DNA of 38,822 nt, from the NCBI GenBank assembly GCA_022565155.1, contig JADFKB010000012.1:1-38822 (forward strand). The letters are read 5' to 3'. This document shows, piece after piece, positions 17,464 to 25,609 of the stretch. The first letter of the stretch is position 1; each line of letters begins with the position of its first letter. The position numbers were made by a program, and so were the translations under genes. A model generated the notes under the pieces. The model was given only the letters and a program-made list of their open reading frames with translations, was not told where the DNA came from and ran no database searches. This DNA comes from Chloroflexota bacterium. Lineage in GTDB: Bacteria > Chloroflexota > Dehalococcoidia > DSTF01 > RBG-16-68-14.

Positions 17464-17839
17464 AGTACGCGCCGACCCCTCCTGCAACACGGACTCGCCT
17501 GCTGCTGCTCATCGAGACTGTTTAGCACTGTCAGGACGGCTCAATTGACATTAGGTGTTCTGATGCATCGTACCGTGCTGCGCGCTATCGGCGAATAGTG
17601 GAACCTATAAACACTGCCTTCCCTACTGACTACCGTGATGCTCCCGCGGTCGCTGGTAGAGCATCCGCTTCCCAAGGAGAGGCGCGAGGTTTGAACCTCG
17701 CCTCCCGCTCCGGCTCTGGCATCGCACCATCCCCACTTAGTGCGCCGTCTAACGACGGTTCACGTCGAATCCGACCTCAGGCCTCCCTTGCACTCTGGCC
17801 TGGGTCGCGCGTGCTATGCTCAACGCAGCGAGGACGGAA
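17464..17839. other. intergenic region with tRNA remnant
   Basis: No protein gene. TTGACA at 17545-17550 could be a -35 box, but the sequence 17 bases on (TCGTAC) is a poor -10. CTATCGGCGAATAGT at 17585-17599 repeats that at 11831. GATGCTC/GAGCATC (17637-17643 with 17659-17665) forms a 7-bp hairpin just before a tRNA-Gly-like remnant. Confidence 0.4.
17652..17712 (+). pseudogene. degenerate tRNA-Gly(CCC)-like remnant
   Basis: The sequence has a D-arm-like GGTAGAGC, an anticodon-loop-like CTTCCCAAGG (anticodon CCC), a T-arm GCGAG/CTCGC with an eight-base loop, then CTCCCGC, discriminator T and CCG. The 3' acceptor CTCCCGC and discriminator T are as in tRNA-Gly. The matching 5' acceptor GCGGGAG is missing, the anticodon stem does not pair, and the T-loop is one base too long. 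It is therefore a decayed gene or a recombination scar. Related pieces occur at 21705 and 27907. Confidence 0.55.
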
Positions 17840-18805
17840 ATGGTAGACGAGCATACCCAAGCGGCAGCAGCGATCGAGCACGTGGCCCGTCGGGTGAGGG
17901 AGAATATCGGCCGGGTCATCGTCGGGCGGGACGAGGTGGTGGAGCTGGTCTTGGTGGCGCTGCTTGCGGACGGCCACATCCTGATCGAGGACGTGCCCGG
18001 CATCGGCAAGACGATGCTGGCGAAGTCGATCGCGCGCAGCGTCGGCTGCTCGTTCAAGCGCATCCAGTTCACCCCGGATCTGATGCCCTCGGACGTGACA
18101 GGCATCCACTACTACAACCAGAAATCAGGCGAGTTCGAGTTTCGCCCCGGACCCGTCATCGCCAACATCGTCCTGGCCGACGAAATCAACCGGGCGACGC
18201 CCCGAACGCAGAGCGCACTGCTGGAGGCGATGGAGGAGCGTCAACTCACCATCGACGGCGTGACGATGCCGCTCCCCTCACCCTTCCTGGTGCTGGCCAC
18301 GCAGAATCCCATCGAGCTGGAGGGCACCTTCCCTCTACCCGAGGCGCAGCTCGACCGCTTCCTCATGCGCGTCCGTGTCGGCTACCCGACCGAGGCCGAG
18401 GAGGACGACATCCTCCTGCGCTTCGAGGGCGAGAGCCCCCTGGAGACGCTGGAGCCGGTGGTGACGGCCGAGGAGCTAGTGCGCCTGCGCGCGCTGGTGC
18501 CGCGAGTTCGCTGTGAGCCCTCCGTGCGGCGCTACCTGACCGCCATCGTCCGGGCGACGCGCCGGCACCCAGCGCTGGAGCTGGGCGCCAGCCCGCGCGC
18601 CAGCCTGGCGCTGTTCCGCGGCGCGCGGGCGCTGGCCGCCATCCGCGGCCGCGACTACGTCCTGCCGGACGACGTGAAGTTCCTGGCGCCGGTGGTGCTG
18701 GCCCATCGCCTCATCCTCAGCTCCCAGACTCGCCTGCGCGGCCGTGACGCCGCCGGCGTCGTGGAGGAAGTGCTGGAACAGGTGGCGGCGCCGGTGGAGG
18801 GCTGA
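17840..18805 (+). CDS. MoxR-family AAA+ ATPase
   Basis: A ~321-aa AAA+ chaperone-like ATPase. Walker A VPGIGKTML (GIGKT at 54-58), Walker B VLADEINRA, sensor I ATQNP and the PEAQLDRF arginine-finger helix are all present. MoxR proteins remodel or activate partner proteins, commonly von Willebrand-type or DUF58 proteins, and such a partner follows here. GAGGA five bases before the ATG at 17840 decides the start over an upstream ATG at 17816 with no ribosome site. Next gene: DUF58, 1 base after the stop. The gene order MoxR-DUF58-membrane protein-DUF4129 is widespread and linked to envelope or protease-like functions, not experimentally defined for this type. Confidence 0.92.
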   Translation: MVDEHTQAAAAIEHVARRVRENIGRVIVGRDEVVELVLVALLADGHILIEDVPGIGKTMLAKSIARSVGCSFKRIQFTPDLMPSDVTGIHYYNQKSGEFEFRPGPVIANIVLADEINRATPRTQSALLEAMEERQLTIDGVTMPLPSPFLVLATQNPIELEGTFPLPEAQLDRFLMRVRVGYPTEAEEDDILLRFEGESPLETLEPVVTAEELVRLRALVPRVRCEPSVRRYLTAIVRATRRHPALELGASPRASLALFRGARALAAIRGRDYVLPDDVKFLAPVVLAHRLILSSQTRLRGRDAAGVVEEVLEQVAAPVEG

Positions 18806-18806
18806 C

Positions 18807-20033
18807 GTGCTCCTGCGCAACGCCTGGCTGCCCCTCGGCCTGACGCTCATCGTAGGTGGCCTGGCAGGCGGCTCCGGCGCGGTGCTCGCCTTGGGCGTGT
18901 TCGTGCTGCTGGCGGGAGGGCTGGCGCGCCTGTGGTCGGACCGTTCGCTCGACCGGGTCGAGTTCGAACGGCTGCTGCCGGAGTCGCGCGCCTTCCCCGG
19001 CGAGCAACTGCGGCTGACCTATCGCCTCACCAACCGGAAGCTGATCCCGCTGCCGCGGCTAGAGCTGCGCGACCAGCTCCCGGAGCCCCTCTCGCCACCC
19101 GAGCTGCACCTGCCGCCCTCAGGCGCCCCTCGAATGAGTCAGTACACCCGCACCACCCACCTGGGCTGGTACGAGCGGACCGCCTGGTCGCTGGACCTGC
19201 CCTGCCCGGAACGCGGCTACTACCGGCTGGGCCCGGCGCGGCTGCGCTCCGGCGACGGCTTCGGGCTGTTCACCAACCAGCGCGAGGAGCCGGGCACGGC
19301 CGGCGTGGTGGTCTATCCGCGCACCCTGTCGCTGCCAGAGCTGGGGCTGCCCGCCGCCCGGCCGCTGGGCGAACGCAAGGGCGGCCAGCGCACCTTCGAG
19401 GACCCGCTCCGCATCGCCGGGGTGCGCGACTACCAGCCGGGTGACCCCATCCGGCGCATCGACTGGAAGGCGACGGCCCGCCGCGGCCAGCTCCAATCGC
19501 GGGTCTACGAGCCCTCGACGGCGCAGCACCTGATCGTCGCTCTCAACGTCGACACCCTGGAGCACCCCTGGCAGGGGCACGTCCCGGAGCTGCTGGAAGC
19601 GGCCATCGTCGTCGCCGCCTCCATCGCGCGCTGGGCGTACGAGGCGCGCAATGCCGTGGGCCTGCTGGCCAACGGCAGCCTGCCGGAGTCGGACCGGCCG
19701 ATCAGCATCCGGCCGGGCCGTGCGCCCGACCAACTGGCGCGCATCCTGGAGGCGCTGGGTGGCATCGGGCCGATCACGATGACCTCCCTTGCGGCGCTGC
19801 TGGAGCGCGAGAGTCACGCGCTGCCCCTGGGAGCGACGCTCGCCGTTGTGGCGGCGGTCATGCCTGAGCCGCTGGCGGCCACCCTGCGCCGTCTGCGCGA
19901 CTCCGGCCAGCAGGTGGTCGTGCTGGCGCTGGTGGGCGATGACTGGTCGGAGCTGCTGGCCGAGGTGCCGGTCCAGCGGGTGTCCCTGTTCGCGTTTGAA
20001 GAGATGGCGGCGCAAGAGAGCGTCTCGAACTGA
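18807..20033 (+). CDS. DUF58 domain-containing protein
   Basis: A 408-aa protein with two N-terminal hydrophobic helices (about 8-40) followed by a cytoplasmic-type region and the DUF58 signature near 208-230 (YQPGDPIRRIDWKATARRG). A vWA-like fold follows. The frame is open upstream into the MoxR gene, but GTG at 18807 has GGAGGG five bases before it and begins just after the MoxR stop, so this start is preferred. It is the probable MoxR client. Its TGA overlaps the next gene's ATG (TGATG at 20031), indicating coupled translation. Cellular function is unknown beyond the family association. Confidence 0.88.
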   Translation: MLLRNAWLPLGLTLIVGGLAGGSGAVLALGVFVLLAGGLARLWSDRSLDRVEFERLLPESRAFPGEQLRLTYRLTNRKLIPLPRLELRDQLPEPLSPPELHLPPSGAPRMSQYTRTTHLGWYERTAWSLDLPCPERGYYRLGPARLRSGDGFGLFTNQREEPGTAGVVVYPRTLSLPELGLPAARPLGERKGGQRTFEDPLRIAGVRDYQPGDPIRRIDWKATARRGQLQSRVYEPSTAQHLIVALNVDTLEHPWQGHVPELLEAAIVVAASIARWAYEARNAVGLLANGSLPESDRPISIRPGRAPDQLARILEALGGIGPITMTSLAALLERESHALPLGATLAVVAAVMPEPLAATLRRLRDSGQQVVVLALVGDDWSELLAEVPVQRVSLFAFEEMAAQESVSN

Positions 20034-21172
20034 TGAACGGGCGAGCTCTCGCCGGCGAATTCGCCGCCCTGGCCGCCGAGGCGCTGTGGGTGTTTGCCGG
20101 CACCGCCCTCATCGTGGCGGTCGTGGGCAACGGCGCCACGGTCTCCTTCGCCGCAGCCGCTGCCGCCGTCTTGCTCTCCTACGGCCTGGCGCGCCTGCTC
20201 CGGCGGATCGATTTCGATGAAGAGGCCACCCGCCTCTGGGGCGCCGCTGTGTCGATCGGGCTGCTCTACCTCATCCTGCGGATCAACATTGGCGGCGACC
20301 CGTACCTGTGGGAGCTGGGCTGGGTCGGCGACTTGCTGCGGGAGCCAGGGAGGACGCTGGAGGGCGGCGCCGGCGACGTGGCCACGGTGGTGCTGCTCGC
20401 TGCCGCCTGGGTGCGAGGCGTCATGCGCGGCAGCCGCGATCTCACATTCGAGGGGATCCTGGCCGACGTGAGCCTGGGACTGCTCGTCGTGCTTGGCGCG
20501 GCCGCCTTCGCCCCATCGGCCGATGCGCCGGGCGCCATACGCTGGCTGCCGGTGCCCTACCTGGTAGCCGGCTTCCTGGCCTTGGCGCTCGCGCACCTCC
20601 AGTCGGTGGAGGCCGACCGCCGCCGCCCCTTCCTGGGCGCCTGGACGCTATGGACCGGTGGCTCCCTGGGAGTGATTGGCGGGCTCGCGCTGCTGGCCTC
20701 GTTCTTCGGCCCGGCGTCGCTGGAGGCGGTCGCCGACGGCCTGGCGTTAGAGGCGGTCGGCGACGGCCTGGCGCTGGCTGGCAAGGGACTCGTCGTGGCG
20801 ATCATCCTCGTATTGTCGCCCTTCATCCTCGCCCTCGGATGGGTCATGGAGGGCCTTGGCAGCTGGCTAGGAAGCGGCGACGAGTTCATCCTGGACCCGA
20901 CGGATACGAGCGGACTGGCCGAGCAGTTGGAGGAGAACGAGCGCGAGCCGGCCCCCTGGGCGAGGGTGCTCGGGCAGGTCTTTCGCTCGGGGCTGGTGGT
21001 GCTGCCCATCGTAGGCGCCCTGACCGCGCTCTGGCTCGTGTTCCGGCGCCTGGCGCGTCGGCGTAGGAGGAGGAGCCGGAGGTTCGAGAGGAGGTGGCGC
21101 CGGGTGAGGGCAGTCCGCTGGGCGACTTGCGGGCGCTCCTCTCCGGGGCGCTGGGGCGCCTGCGCGGGCTAG
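20033..21172 (+). CDS. multi-pass membrane protein, N-terminal part of a DUF4129-type protein
   Basis: The first ~345 residues hold about seven to eight hydrophobic segments (12-55, 65-80, 115-130, 145-160, 175-190, 210-230, 255-280, 320-340), followed by an arginine tract. The acidic stretch DPTDTSGLAEQLEENEREP near 290 is typical of DUF4129-type proteins before their last helix. From about base 21062 the frame becomes an Arg/Trp-rich tail (ending RWGACAG) that looks non-native, while the real continuation lies in the next frame. So the gene is probably interrupted by a one-base loss. It is coupled to the DUF58 gene by TGATG. A duplicated phrase (LEAVADGLALEAVGDGLAL) occurs near 238-256. Confidence 0.75.
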   Translation: MNGRALAGEFAALAAEALWVFAGTALIVAVVGNGATVSFAAAAAAVLLSYGLARLLRRIDFDEEATRLWGAAVSIGLLYLILRINIGGDPYLWELGWVGDLLREPGRTLEGGAGDVATVVLLAAAWVRGVMRGSRDLTFEGILADVSLGLLVVLGAAAFAPSADAPGAIRWLPVPYLVAGFLALALAHLQSVEADRRRPFLGAWTLWTGGSLGVIGGLALLASFFGPASLEAVADGLALEAVGDGLALAGKGLVVAIILVLSPFILALGWVMEGLGSWLGSGDEFILDPTDTSGLAEQLEENEREPAPWARVLGQVFRSGLVVLPIVGALTALWLVFRRLARRRRRRSRRFERRWRRVRAVRWATCGRSSPGRWGACAG

Positions 21173-21438
21173 CGGCCGGGGAGCCGCGCGGCCGCGATGC
21201 TATCGGCCGGCTCTACCTCACGGTGCTGCGCCGGGCGGCGGCCGAAGGGCTGCCACGGCCGCCGTCGGCAACGCCGCTGGAGTTCGCTGTGCGGCTCGAG
21301 GAACACTTCGGTTCGCCCGTCCCTGGAGCGATCAGCGAGGCCTTCGCGAAGGCGCGCTATGCGCGCCGTCGGCTTCCGCCGAACGAGATGGCGGAGCTGC
21401 AAGCCCGCTGGCGGCAGGTAGCGCGCGGCGATCTCTAG
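21067..21438 (+). CDS. DUF4129 C-terminal domain, displaced by frameshift
   Basis: In the frame one base behind the preceding membrane-protein gene, sequence runs from 21067 (EEEPEVREEV) to the TAG before 21438. It gives LRALLSGALGRLRGL, then the DUF4129 core with AIGRLYLTVLRRAA, PSATPLEFAVRL and AFAKARYARRRLPPNEM. DUF4129 normally closes the same polypeptide that carries the membrane helices. A separate start at GTG 21094 is possible, but AGGAG touches it with no spacer. I therefore read this as the detached end of one gene (20033-21438): a true frameshift mutation or a sequencing error. Cytoplasmic, partner of MoxR/DUF58. Confidence 0.7.
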   Translation, partial: EEEPEVREEVAPGEGSPLGDLRALLSGALGRLRGLAAGEPRGRDAIGRLYLTVLRRAAAEGLPRPPSATPLEFAVRLEEHFGSPVPGAISEAFAKARYARRRLPPNEMAELQARWRQVARGDL

Positions 21439-21505
21439 ACGAAGGCAAGGCCCGAATCTGGCGATCACAATGCAGACTTAGTGTGAACGAACGGCGCGGG
21501 CCGGA

Positions 21506-21661
21506 CTAGCCCTTCTGCAGTTCCTTAGCCGGCCGAATCCAGCCTGTCATGCCCAGCTCGTGGAACTGCGCCAGCGCAGCGCTTAGGAGAGGCACCATCC
21601 AATCCTTGTCGCATGGCTCGCCGCGCCGGGTGTACATCTACGCTTCAGCGAGTTCGACCAT
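21506..21661 (-). pseudogene. short protein remnant with an in-frame stop
   Basis: On the minus strand an ATG at 21661 reads MVELAEA, then TAG, then MYTRRGEPCDKDWMVPL and on through FHELGMTGWIRPAKELQKG to a stop at 21506. Both parts are in one frame, and the composition is protein-like, unlike the arginine-rich shadow frames around it. A TAC-to-TAG change would rejoin them into ~51 residues. The second part alone could be a 43-aa ORF starting at 21637, but no ribosome site precedes it. The family is not recognised. Confidence 0.35.
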
Positions 21662-21704
21662 GGCGTGGGCATGGAGCGCCCTAGGATATGAGCGGAACGG
21701 AGCG

Positions 21705-21736
21705 GGTCGTGAGTTCGAACCTCGTCTTCCGTTCCA
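21705..21736 (+). pseudogene. tRNA-Gly-like 3' end fragment
   Basis: GGTC, then a T-arm GTGAG-TTCGAAC-CTCGT (two wobble pairs), CTTCCGT, discriminator T and CCA. No anticodon or D arm lies upstream. It matches the fragment at 27948-27979 at 28 of 32 positions by hand count, so both derive from the same tRNA-Gly type. Confidence 0.5.
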
Positions 21737-21859
21737 ACTCCACACTCAATGTATAGAGGGCCGAAATTCTGACGGCCTCTTCCCCTGGCGAACCCGTGAC
21801 CATCCGCTTTCTGGGCGGAGGGTCAATCGAAGCATGATGGTGTCATCTATCGAACCGTC

Positions 21860-21893
21860 TGGTGGGCATTGCAGGGCTCGAACCTGCGACCTT
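21860..21893 (-). pseudogene. tRNA 3' half with encoded CCA, isotype unknown
   Basis: Read on the minus strand: AAGGTC, a perfect T-arm GCAGG-TTCGAGC-CCTGC, acceptor strand AATGCCC, discriminator A and CCA. The complementary 5' acceptor GGGCATT and any D or anticodon arm are absent on the minus-strand upstream side. It is a clean 3' tRNA fragment, as left at integration sites that use tRNA 3' ends. It differs from the tRNA-Gly-like pieces. Confidence 0.6.
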
Positions 21894-22029
21894 GGCGCAG
21901 CGCGGACAGACATGAGCGAAACCGGGTCTTGAGCAGGGGCGAAACGGCTAATAGCCCCTACCCCACGCACGGATCTGAAGCGGCTCGATGCGCACGATCG
22001 TCCGCAGCGCGGCGCCCGCCAGCCTGGCC

Positions 22030-22695
22030 CTAGTACTTGGAGACGTTGAGCTCCTCGATCTTCCCCTCGACGAGGTAGACCGTCCGCTCGCAGATGTTCG
22101 TCACGCGGTCGGCGATGCGCTCCAGGTTGTGCGCCACCCACGTCAGGTGCGTGGCCCGTTCGATCTTCTTCGGATCCTCTGTCATCAGCACCAACAGCTC
22201 GTGGTAGACCTCGTCGTACAGCGCATCGACCTGATCATCCTCGTCACAGATGCTCCGCGCACGCGCCGTATCCCGGTCTTTGAACGCCTCCAGGCTGGAG
22301 AGCATCATCCTTCGAGCGATCTCCGCCATTCGCTGGACGCCGGCGTACGACATCAGCGGCGGCTCGTCCTTCATCATCAGCGCCACCCTGGCGATTCCCT
22401 CGGCGTGATCGCCCATCCGCTCTAGATCGACAGCGATGTGGAGCACCGACGCGATCGTACGCAAGTCGATGGCGAGAGGCTGTTGCCGGGCGATCAGCTC
22501 CAGGCACTTCTCCTCGATCTCATATCGCTTCTCATTCACTTTGGCGTCGTCTTCTATCACCTGGTGGGCCAGCGCCATGTCTCCTTCAGTCAGCGCTGTC
22601 ATGCTGCGCTCTACCGCCCTTTCGACCTGCATGGCGAGCGCCAGCATCTCTTGTTGGATAAATTCAAGCTGCTGATCGAAGGCCGTCCGCGTCAT
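22030..22695 (-). CDS. phoU: phosphate-specific transport regulator PhoU
   Basis: A 221-aa all-helical protein with the two PhoU repeats. Each has the metal-binding ExxxD pattern: DLERMGDHAEGIA in the first half and NLERIADRVTNICE in the second. PhoU represses phosphate-starvation signalling and restrains the Pst transporter when phosphate is plentiful; it works with PstB and the PhoR kinase at the membrane. It is the last gene of the pst operon, starting 9 bases after pstB. No phoR/phoB pair is in this window. A fragment-rich region follows its end. Confidence 0.93.
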   Translation of the reverse strand: MTRTAFDQQLEFIQQEMLALAMQVERAVERSMTALTEGDMALAHQVIEDDAKVNEKRYEIEEKCLELIARQQPLAIDLRTIASVLHIAVDLERMGDHAEGIARVALMMKDEPPLMSYAGVQRMAEIARRMMLSSLEAFKDRDTARARSICDEDDQVDALYDEVYHELLVLMTEDPKKIERATHLTWVAHNLERIADRVTNICERTVYLVEGKIEELNVSKY

Positions 22696-22704
22696 AGCAC
22701 CATT

Positions 22705-23607
22705 CTACCCAAACCGGCCGGTAATGTAGTCTTCCGTCCGCTGCTCCTCGGGGTTCGTGAACACCTTCTCCGTCGGCCCGTACTCGATCAGGCGGCCGGC
22801 GCCGTCCTCACCGGCCAGCATGAATGCCGTAAAGTCAGAGACGCGCGCCGCCTGCTGCATGTTGTGCGTGACGATGATGATCGTAAAGTCCTCTACCAAC
22901 TCCCGGATCAGATCCTCGATCTTCAGCGTCGCGAACGGATCCAGCGCGGAGCACGGCTCATCCATTAGGATCACATCCGGCCCGACCGCCAGCGCCCGCG
23001 CGATGCAGAGCCGCTGCTGCTGTCCGCCCGAGAGCGCCAGCCCCGACTTGCGTAGATCGTCCTTCACCTCGTCGAACAATGCGGCCTGCTTCAGCGACCG
23101 CTCGACCAGTTCGTCCATGTCCCCCCGGTAGCCGTTGACACGCGCGCCGAACGCGACGTTGTCGTAGATCGACTTCGGAAACGGGTTCGGCTTCTGGAAC
23201 ACCATCCCGATCCGGCGCCTCACCTCGACCGGGTCGATATCCGAGGCGTAGATGTCTTGGCTATGGTAGGTAACCTCGCCCGTGAGGCGAACGCCCGGGA
23301 TCAGTTCGTTCATGCGATTCAGGCAGCGCAGCAGCGTGCTCTTCCCGCAGCCGGAAGGGCCGATCAGCGCCGTTACGCGATTGACCGGGAACGCCATCGT
23401 CACGTCCGCCAGCGCAGGCTTGTTACCGTACCAGAAGCTCAAGTCGCGCAGCACGAAGAGCGGCTCGCCGAAGCTGATCCCCGGCGAGGGTTCCGTCGCA
23501 GGCCGAAGGCCACCGGATGTCGACATCTTGGTTGCCGCCCTGTCTCCCTCCTGAAGCTCCTGATCGCGCGTCCGCGTCGCCACCGTCTCCAGGTCTAATC
23601 TTGCCAT
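22705..23607 (-). CDS. pstB: phosphate ABC transporter ATP-binding protein PstB
   Basis: A 300-aa ATPase that powers phosphate import. Walker [10 protein letters not shown] (83-91), signature LSGGQQQR, Walker [14 protein letters not shown] and the H-loop [16 protein letters not shown] are complete. The phosphate-specific features NRMNELIPG and [18 protein letters not shown] are textbook PstB. The N-terminus is about 45 residues longer than usual and carries no recognisable motif; AAGGA lies before the ATG at 23607, so the extension may be real, though starts further in cannot be excluded. It lies 19 bases after pstA. Confidence 0.95.
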   Translation of the reverse strand: MARLDLETVATRTRDQELQEGDRAATKMSTSGGLRPATEPSPGISFGEPLFVLRDLSFWYGNKPALADVTMAFPVNRVTALIGPSGCGKSTLLRCLNRMNELIPGVRLTGEVTYHSQDIYASDIDPVEVRRRIGMVFQKPNPFPKSIYDNVAFGARVNGYRGDMDELVERSLKQAALFDEVKDDLRKSGLALSGGQQQRLCIARALAVGPDVILMDEPCSALDPFATLKIEDLIRELVEDFTIIIVTHNMQQAARVSDFTAFMLAGEDGAGRLIEYGPTEKVFTNPEEQRTEDYITGRFG

Positions 23608-23626
23608 AGCTCCGTCCTTCGTTCCA

Positions 23627-24517
23627 CTACTCGTGCCGGAAACGCTCGCGGATAACCGCAGCGATCAGGTTCAGCGTCAGCACCGCCGCCATCAGCACGA
23701 TGATCGCGGCCGAGGCGTTAACTTGGAACCCTTGCTGCCGCGGCCGCACCGTCCAGTTGTAGATTTGAATCGGTACCGTCGTGAAGTCCTCAAAGAGGTT
23801 CGTGTTGTCCCAGGCGATAAACGTGAAGGCGCCGAGCATGATCAGCGCCGCCGTCTCTCCCGCCGCGCGGGACACCGCCAGGATGATGCCGGTCATAATA
23901 CCGGGCAGCGCCTGCGGCAGGACGTGGTGGCGCACCGTCTGCCAGTGCGTCGCACCCAGCGCCAACGAGCCGTCCCGCAGGCTCTGCGGCACCTGCCGGA
24001 TCGCCTCCTGCGCCGCGATCACCGTCATCGGGATGATCATCGCGGCCAGCGTGAGCGCGCCCGCCAGAATGCTCGGCCCCAGGCTGGCGAACCGGACGAA
24101 GACCGCAAGGCCCAATATGCCGTAGATGATGCTCGGCACGCCGGCCAGGTTCGCCAGGTTCAGCTTGACCACGGTAAGCAGCGGGTTCTTCGGCGCGAAC
24201 TCCTCGATCCAGATCGCCGTCCCGATCGCGACGGGGAGGGCGAGCACGATCGTCGCGCCCAGCACCCAGACAGTGCCGATGATCGACGAACGCAGCCCGG
24301 CCCGCTCGGCGAAACGGGAAGGATAGCTGGTCAAAAAGTCCCAGGTCAGCCGCGACGCGCCGGTGTCGATCGTATCGTAGGCCAGGTACGCCAGCACCCC
24401 CACCCCGACCAGGCTCGCCGCCAGCAGCACCCAGCGCGAACCGCGTGACAACGCCTGCCGCCGAGCGACGCGGCCCGTAGCGCGCAGGATGATGACCGGC
24501 GCGGCCACTACTCGCAC
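23627..24517 (-). CDS. pstA: phosphate ABC transporter permease PstA
   Basis: A 296-aa inner-membrane permease with about six helices and the binding-protein-dependent transport loop near 170-200 ([26 protein letters not shown] region), where the ATPase docks. [14 protein letters not shown] is a hallmark of PstA/PstC permeases. It forms the channel with PstC. The first codon of the frame is GTG at 24517, but GGAGG is only one base from it. GTG at 24508, with a ten-base spacer, may be the true start (293 aa). It follows pstC by 22 bases. Confidence 0.93.
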   Translation of the reverse strand: MRVVAAPVIILRATGRVARRQALSRGSRWVLLAASLVGVGVLAYLAYDTIDTGASRLTWDFLTSYPSRFAERAGLRSSIIGTVWVLGATIVLALPVAIGTAIWIEEFAPKNPLLTVVKLNLANLAGVPSIIYGILGLAVFVRFASLGPSILAGALTLAAMIIPMTVIAAQEAIRQVPQSLRDGSLALGATHWQTVRHHVLPQALPGIMTGIILAVSRAAGETAALIMLGAFTFIAWDNTNLFEDFTTVPIQIYNWTVRPRQQGFQVNASAAIIVLMAAVLTLNLIAAVIRERFRHE

Positions 24518-24539
24518 ACCTCCAGAGTAGGCGCAAGCA

Positions 24540-25487
24540 CTACTCGTACACTTCCCTGAACCGATTCACCAGCATGGTGGAAGCGACGTTGAACGCAAAC
24601 GTGATCAGGAACAGCATCGCGGCGACGGCGAAGAGTGACTGGTAGTCGATGGTTCCTCGCGCCGCGTCGCCCAGGCCGACCTGCAGCATGTAGCCTGTCA
24701 TCGTCTGGATGCTCTCCAGCGGCGACAGCGTCAACCGCGGCGTCGATCCGGCGGCGATGGCGACGATCATCGTCTCGCCGATGGCGCGGGCGATCGCGAG
24801 CAGGATCGATGCCATCACACCAGAGAGCGCCGCCGGCACCACCACGCGCACCGCCACCTCCAGCCGCGTCGCGCCCAGCCCGTAGGCGGCCTCGCGCAGG
24901 TCACGCGGCACGCTCGCCATCGCGTCCTCAGACATCGAAGCGATCGTCGGCAGCACCATCACAGCGAGCATGATGCTGGCCGAGAGGCTGTTGAAGATCG
25001 GCAGATCGTTGCCTAGCAGCGGGCGCAGGATCTGCAGCGTGATCACGTTCACCGCGAAGTAGGCGTAGACCACCGTCGGCACGCCCGCGAGCGACTCCAA
25101 CACCGGCTTCAGCACACGCCGCGTGCGCGGCGCCGCGTACTCGCTCAGGTAGATCGCCGTCGCCATGCCGATAGGCACGGCCATCACCAGCGCCCAGAAG
25201 ACGACGTTGAACGTACCCATCACCAGCTCCCAGATCCCGAACGACACCGGATCGAAAAGCGGCTGCCATTCCGTCTCCAGGAAGAAGTCGGCGAGCGAAA
25301 CCTCCCGGAAGAAGGTCGCGCTCTCGCTGAAGAGCACGTAGATGATCAGGCCCGTCGTCACCAACGACACCGTGGCGCAGAGAACAAGCATCCCCATAAT
25401 CAGGAACTCGCCCCTGCGCTTCAGCGGACGCTTTCGCAGCGCCTGATGAACAGCGCCGGGGCCTCCTGGATACAGAGTTTGTTGCAT
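24540..25487 (-). CDS. pstC: phosphate ABC transporter permease PstC
   Basis: A 315-aa permease with about six membrane helices, partner of PstA. LAGVPTVVYAYFAVN and the coupling loop SEDAMASVPRDLREAAYGLGATRLE-type region are typical. The long periplasm-side stretch after the first helix (FFREVSLADFFLETEWQPLFD) is normal for PstC. Translation may start at the ATG at 25487, although no strong ribosome site is seen. It is separated from pstS by 122 bases containing a hairpin, a common way to make more binding protein than permease. Confidence 0.94.
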   Translation of the reverse strand: MQQTLYPGGPGAVHQALRKRPLKRRGEFLIMGMLVLCATVSLVTTGLIIYVLFSESATFFREVSLADFFLETEWQPLFDPVSFGIWELVMGTFNVVFWALVMAVPIGMATAIYLSEYAAPRTRRVLKPVLESLAGVPTVVYAYFAVNVITLQILRPLLGNDLPIFNSLSASIMLAVMVLPTIASMSEDAMASVPRDLREAAYGLGATRLEVAVRVVVPAALSGVMASILLAIARAIGETMIVAIAAGSTPRLTLSPLESIQTMTGYMLQVGLGDAARGTIDYQSLFAVAAMLFLITFAFNVASTMLVNRFREVYE

Positions 25488-25501
25488 CTATTGTCCGTCG
25501 T

Positions 25502-25518
25502 GCACGCCGTTGGCGTGT
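25502..25518 (-). promoter_or_regulatory. pstS-pstC intercistronic hairpin
   Basis: GCACGCC (25502-25508) and GGCGTGT (25512-25518) pair with one wobble around a three-base loop, between pstS and pstC on the minus strand. There is no following U-run in the transcript, so it is better read as a 3' stabilising or attenuating stem than a terminator. Role inferred from similar pst operons. Confidence 0.35.
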
Positions 25519-25609
25519 GCGCTTTGAACGCCGATAGGGCTGGCAGGCGAGGAAGGTAGTGCGAGGGAACCTTCTCCGCTTCCAGCCCCACGGTAAGGCC
25601 TTCTCTGCA

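Larger units (their letters stand above)
21439..22029. other. 591-base junction region with gene and tRNA fragments
   Basis: No intact gene. It contains a broken protein-coding fragment on the minus strand (21506-21661), a tRNA-Gly-like 3' end on the plus strand (21705-21736) and a different tRNA 3' end on the minus strand (21860-21893). The mixture of partial pieces in both orientations marks it as a recombination junction between the MoxR operon and the pst operon. Confidence 0.6.

Noticed and set aside
17652-17712. A functional tRNA-Gly gene
   Set aside because: No matching 5' acceptor strand, unpaired anticodon stem and an eight-base T-loop.
18744-18806. N-terminal extension of the DUF58 protein inside moxR
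   Set aside because: Biased composition (Arg/Trp); GTG 18807 has a GGAGGG ribosome site and follows the moxR stop.
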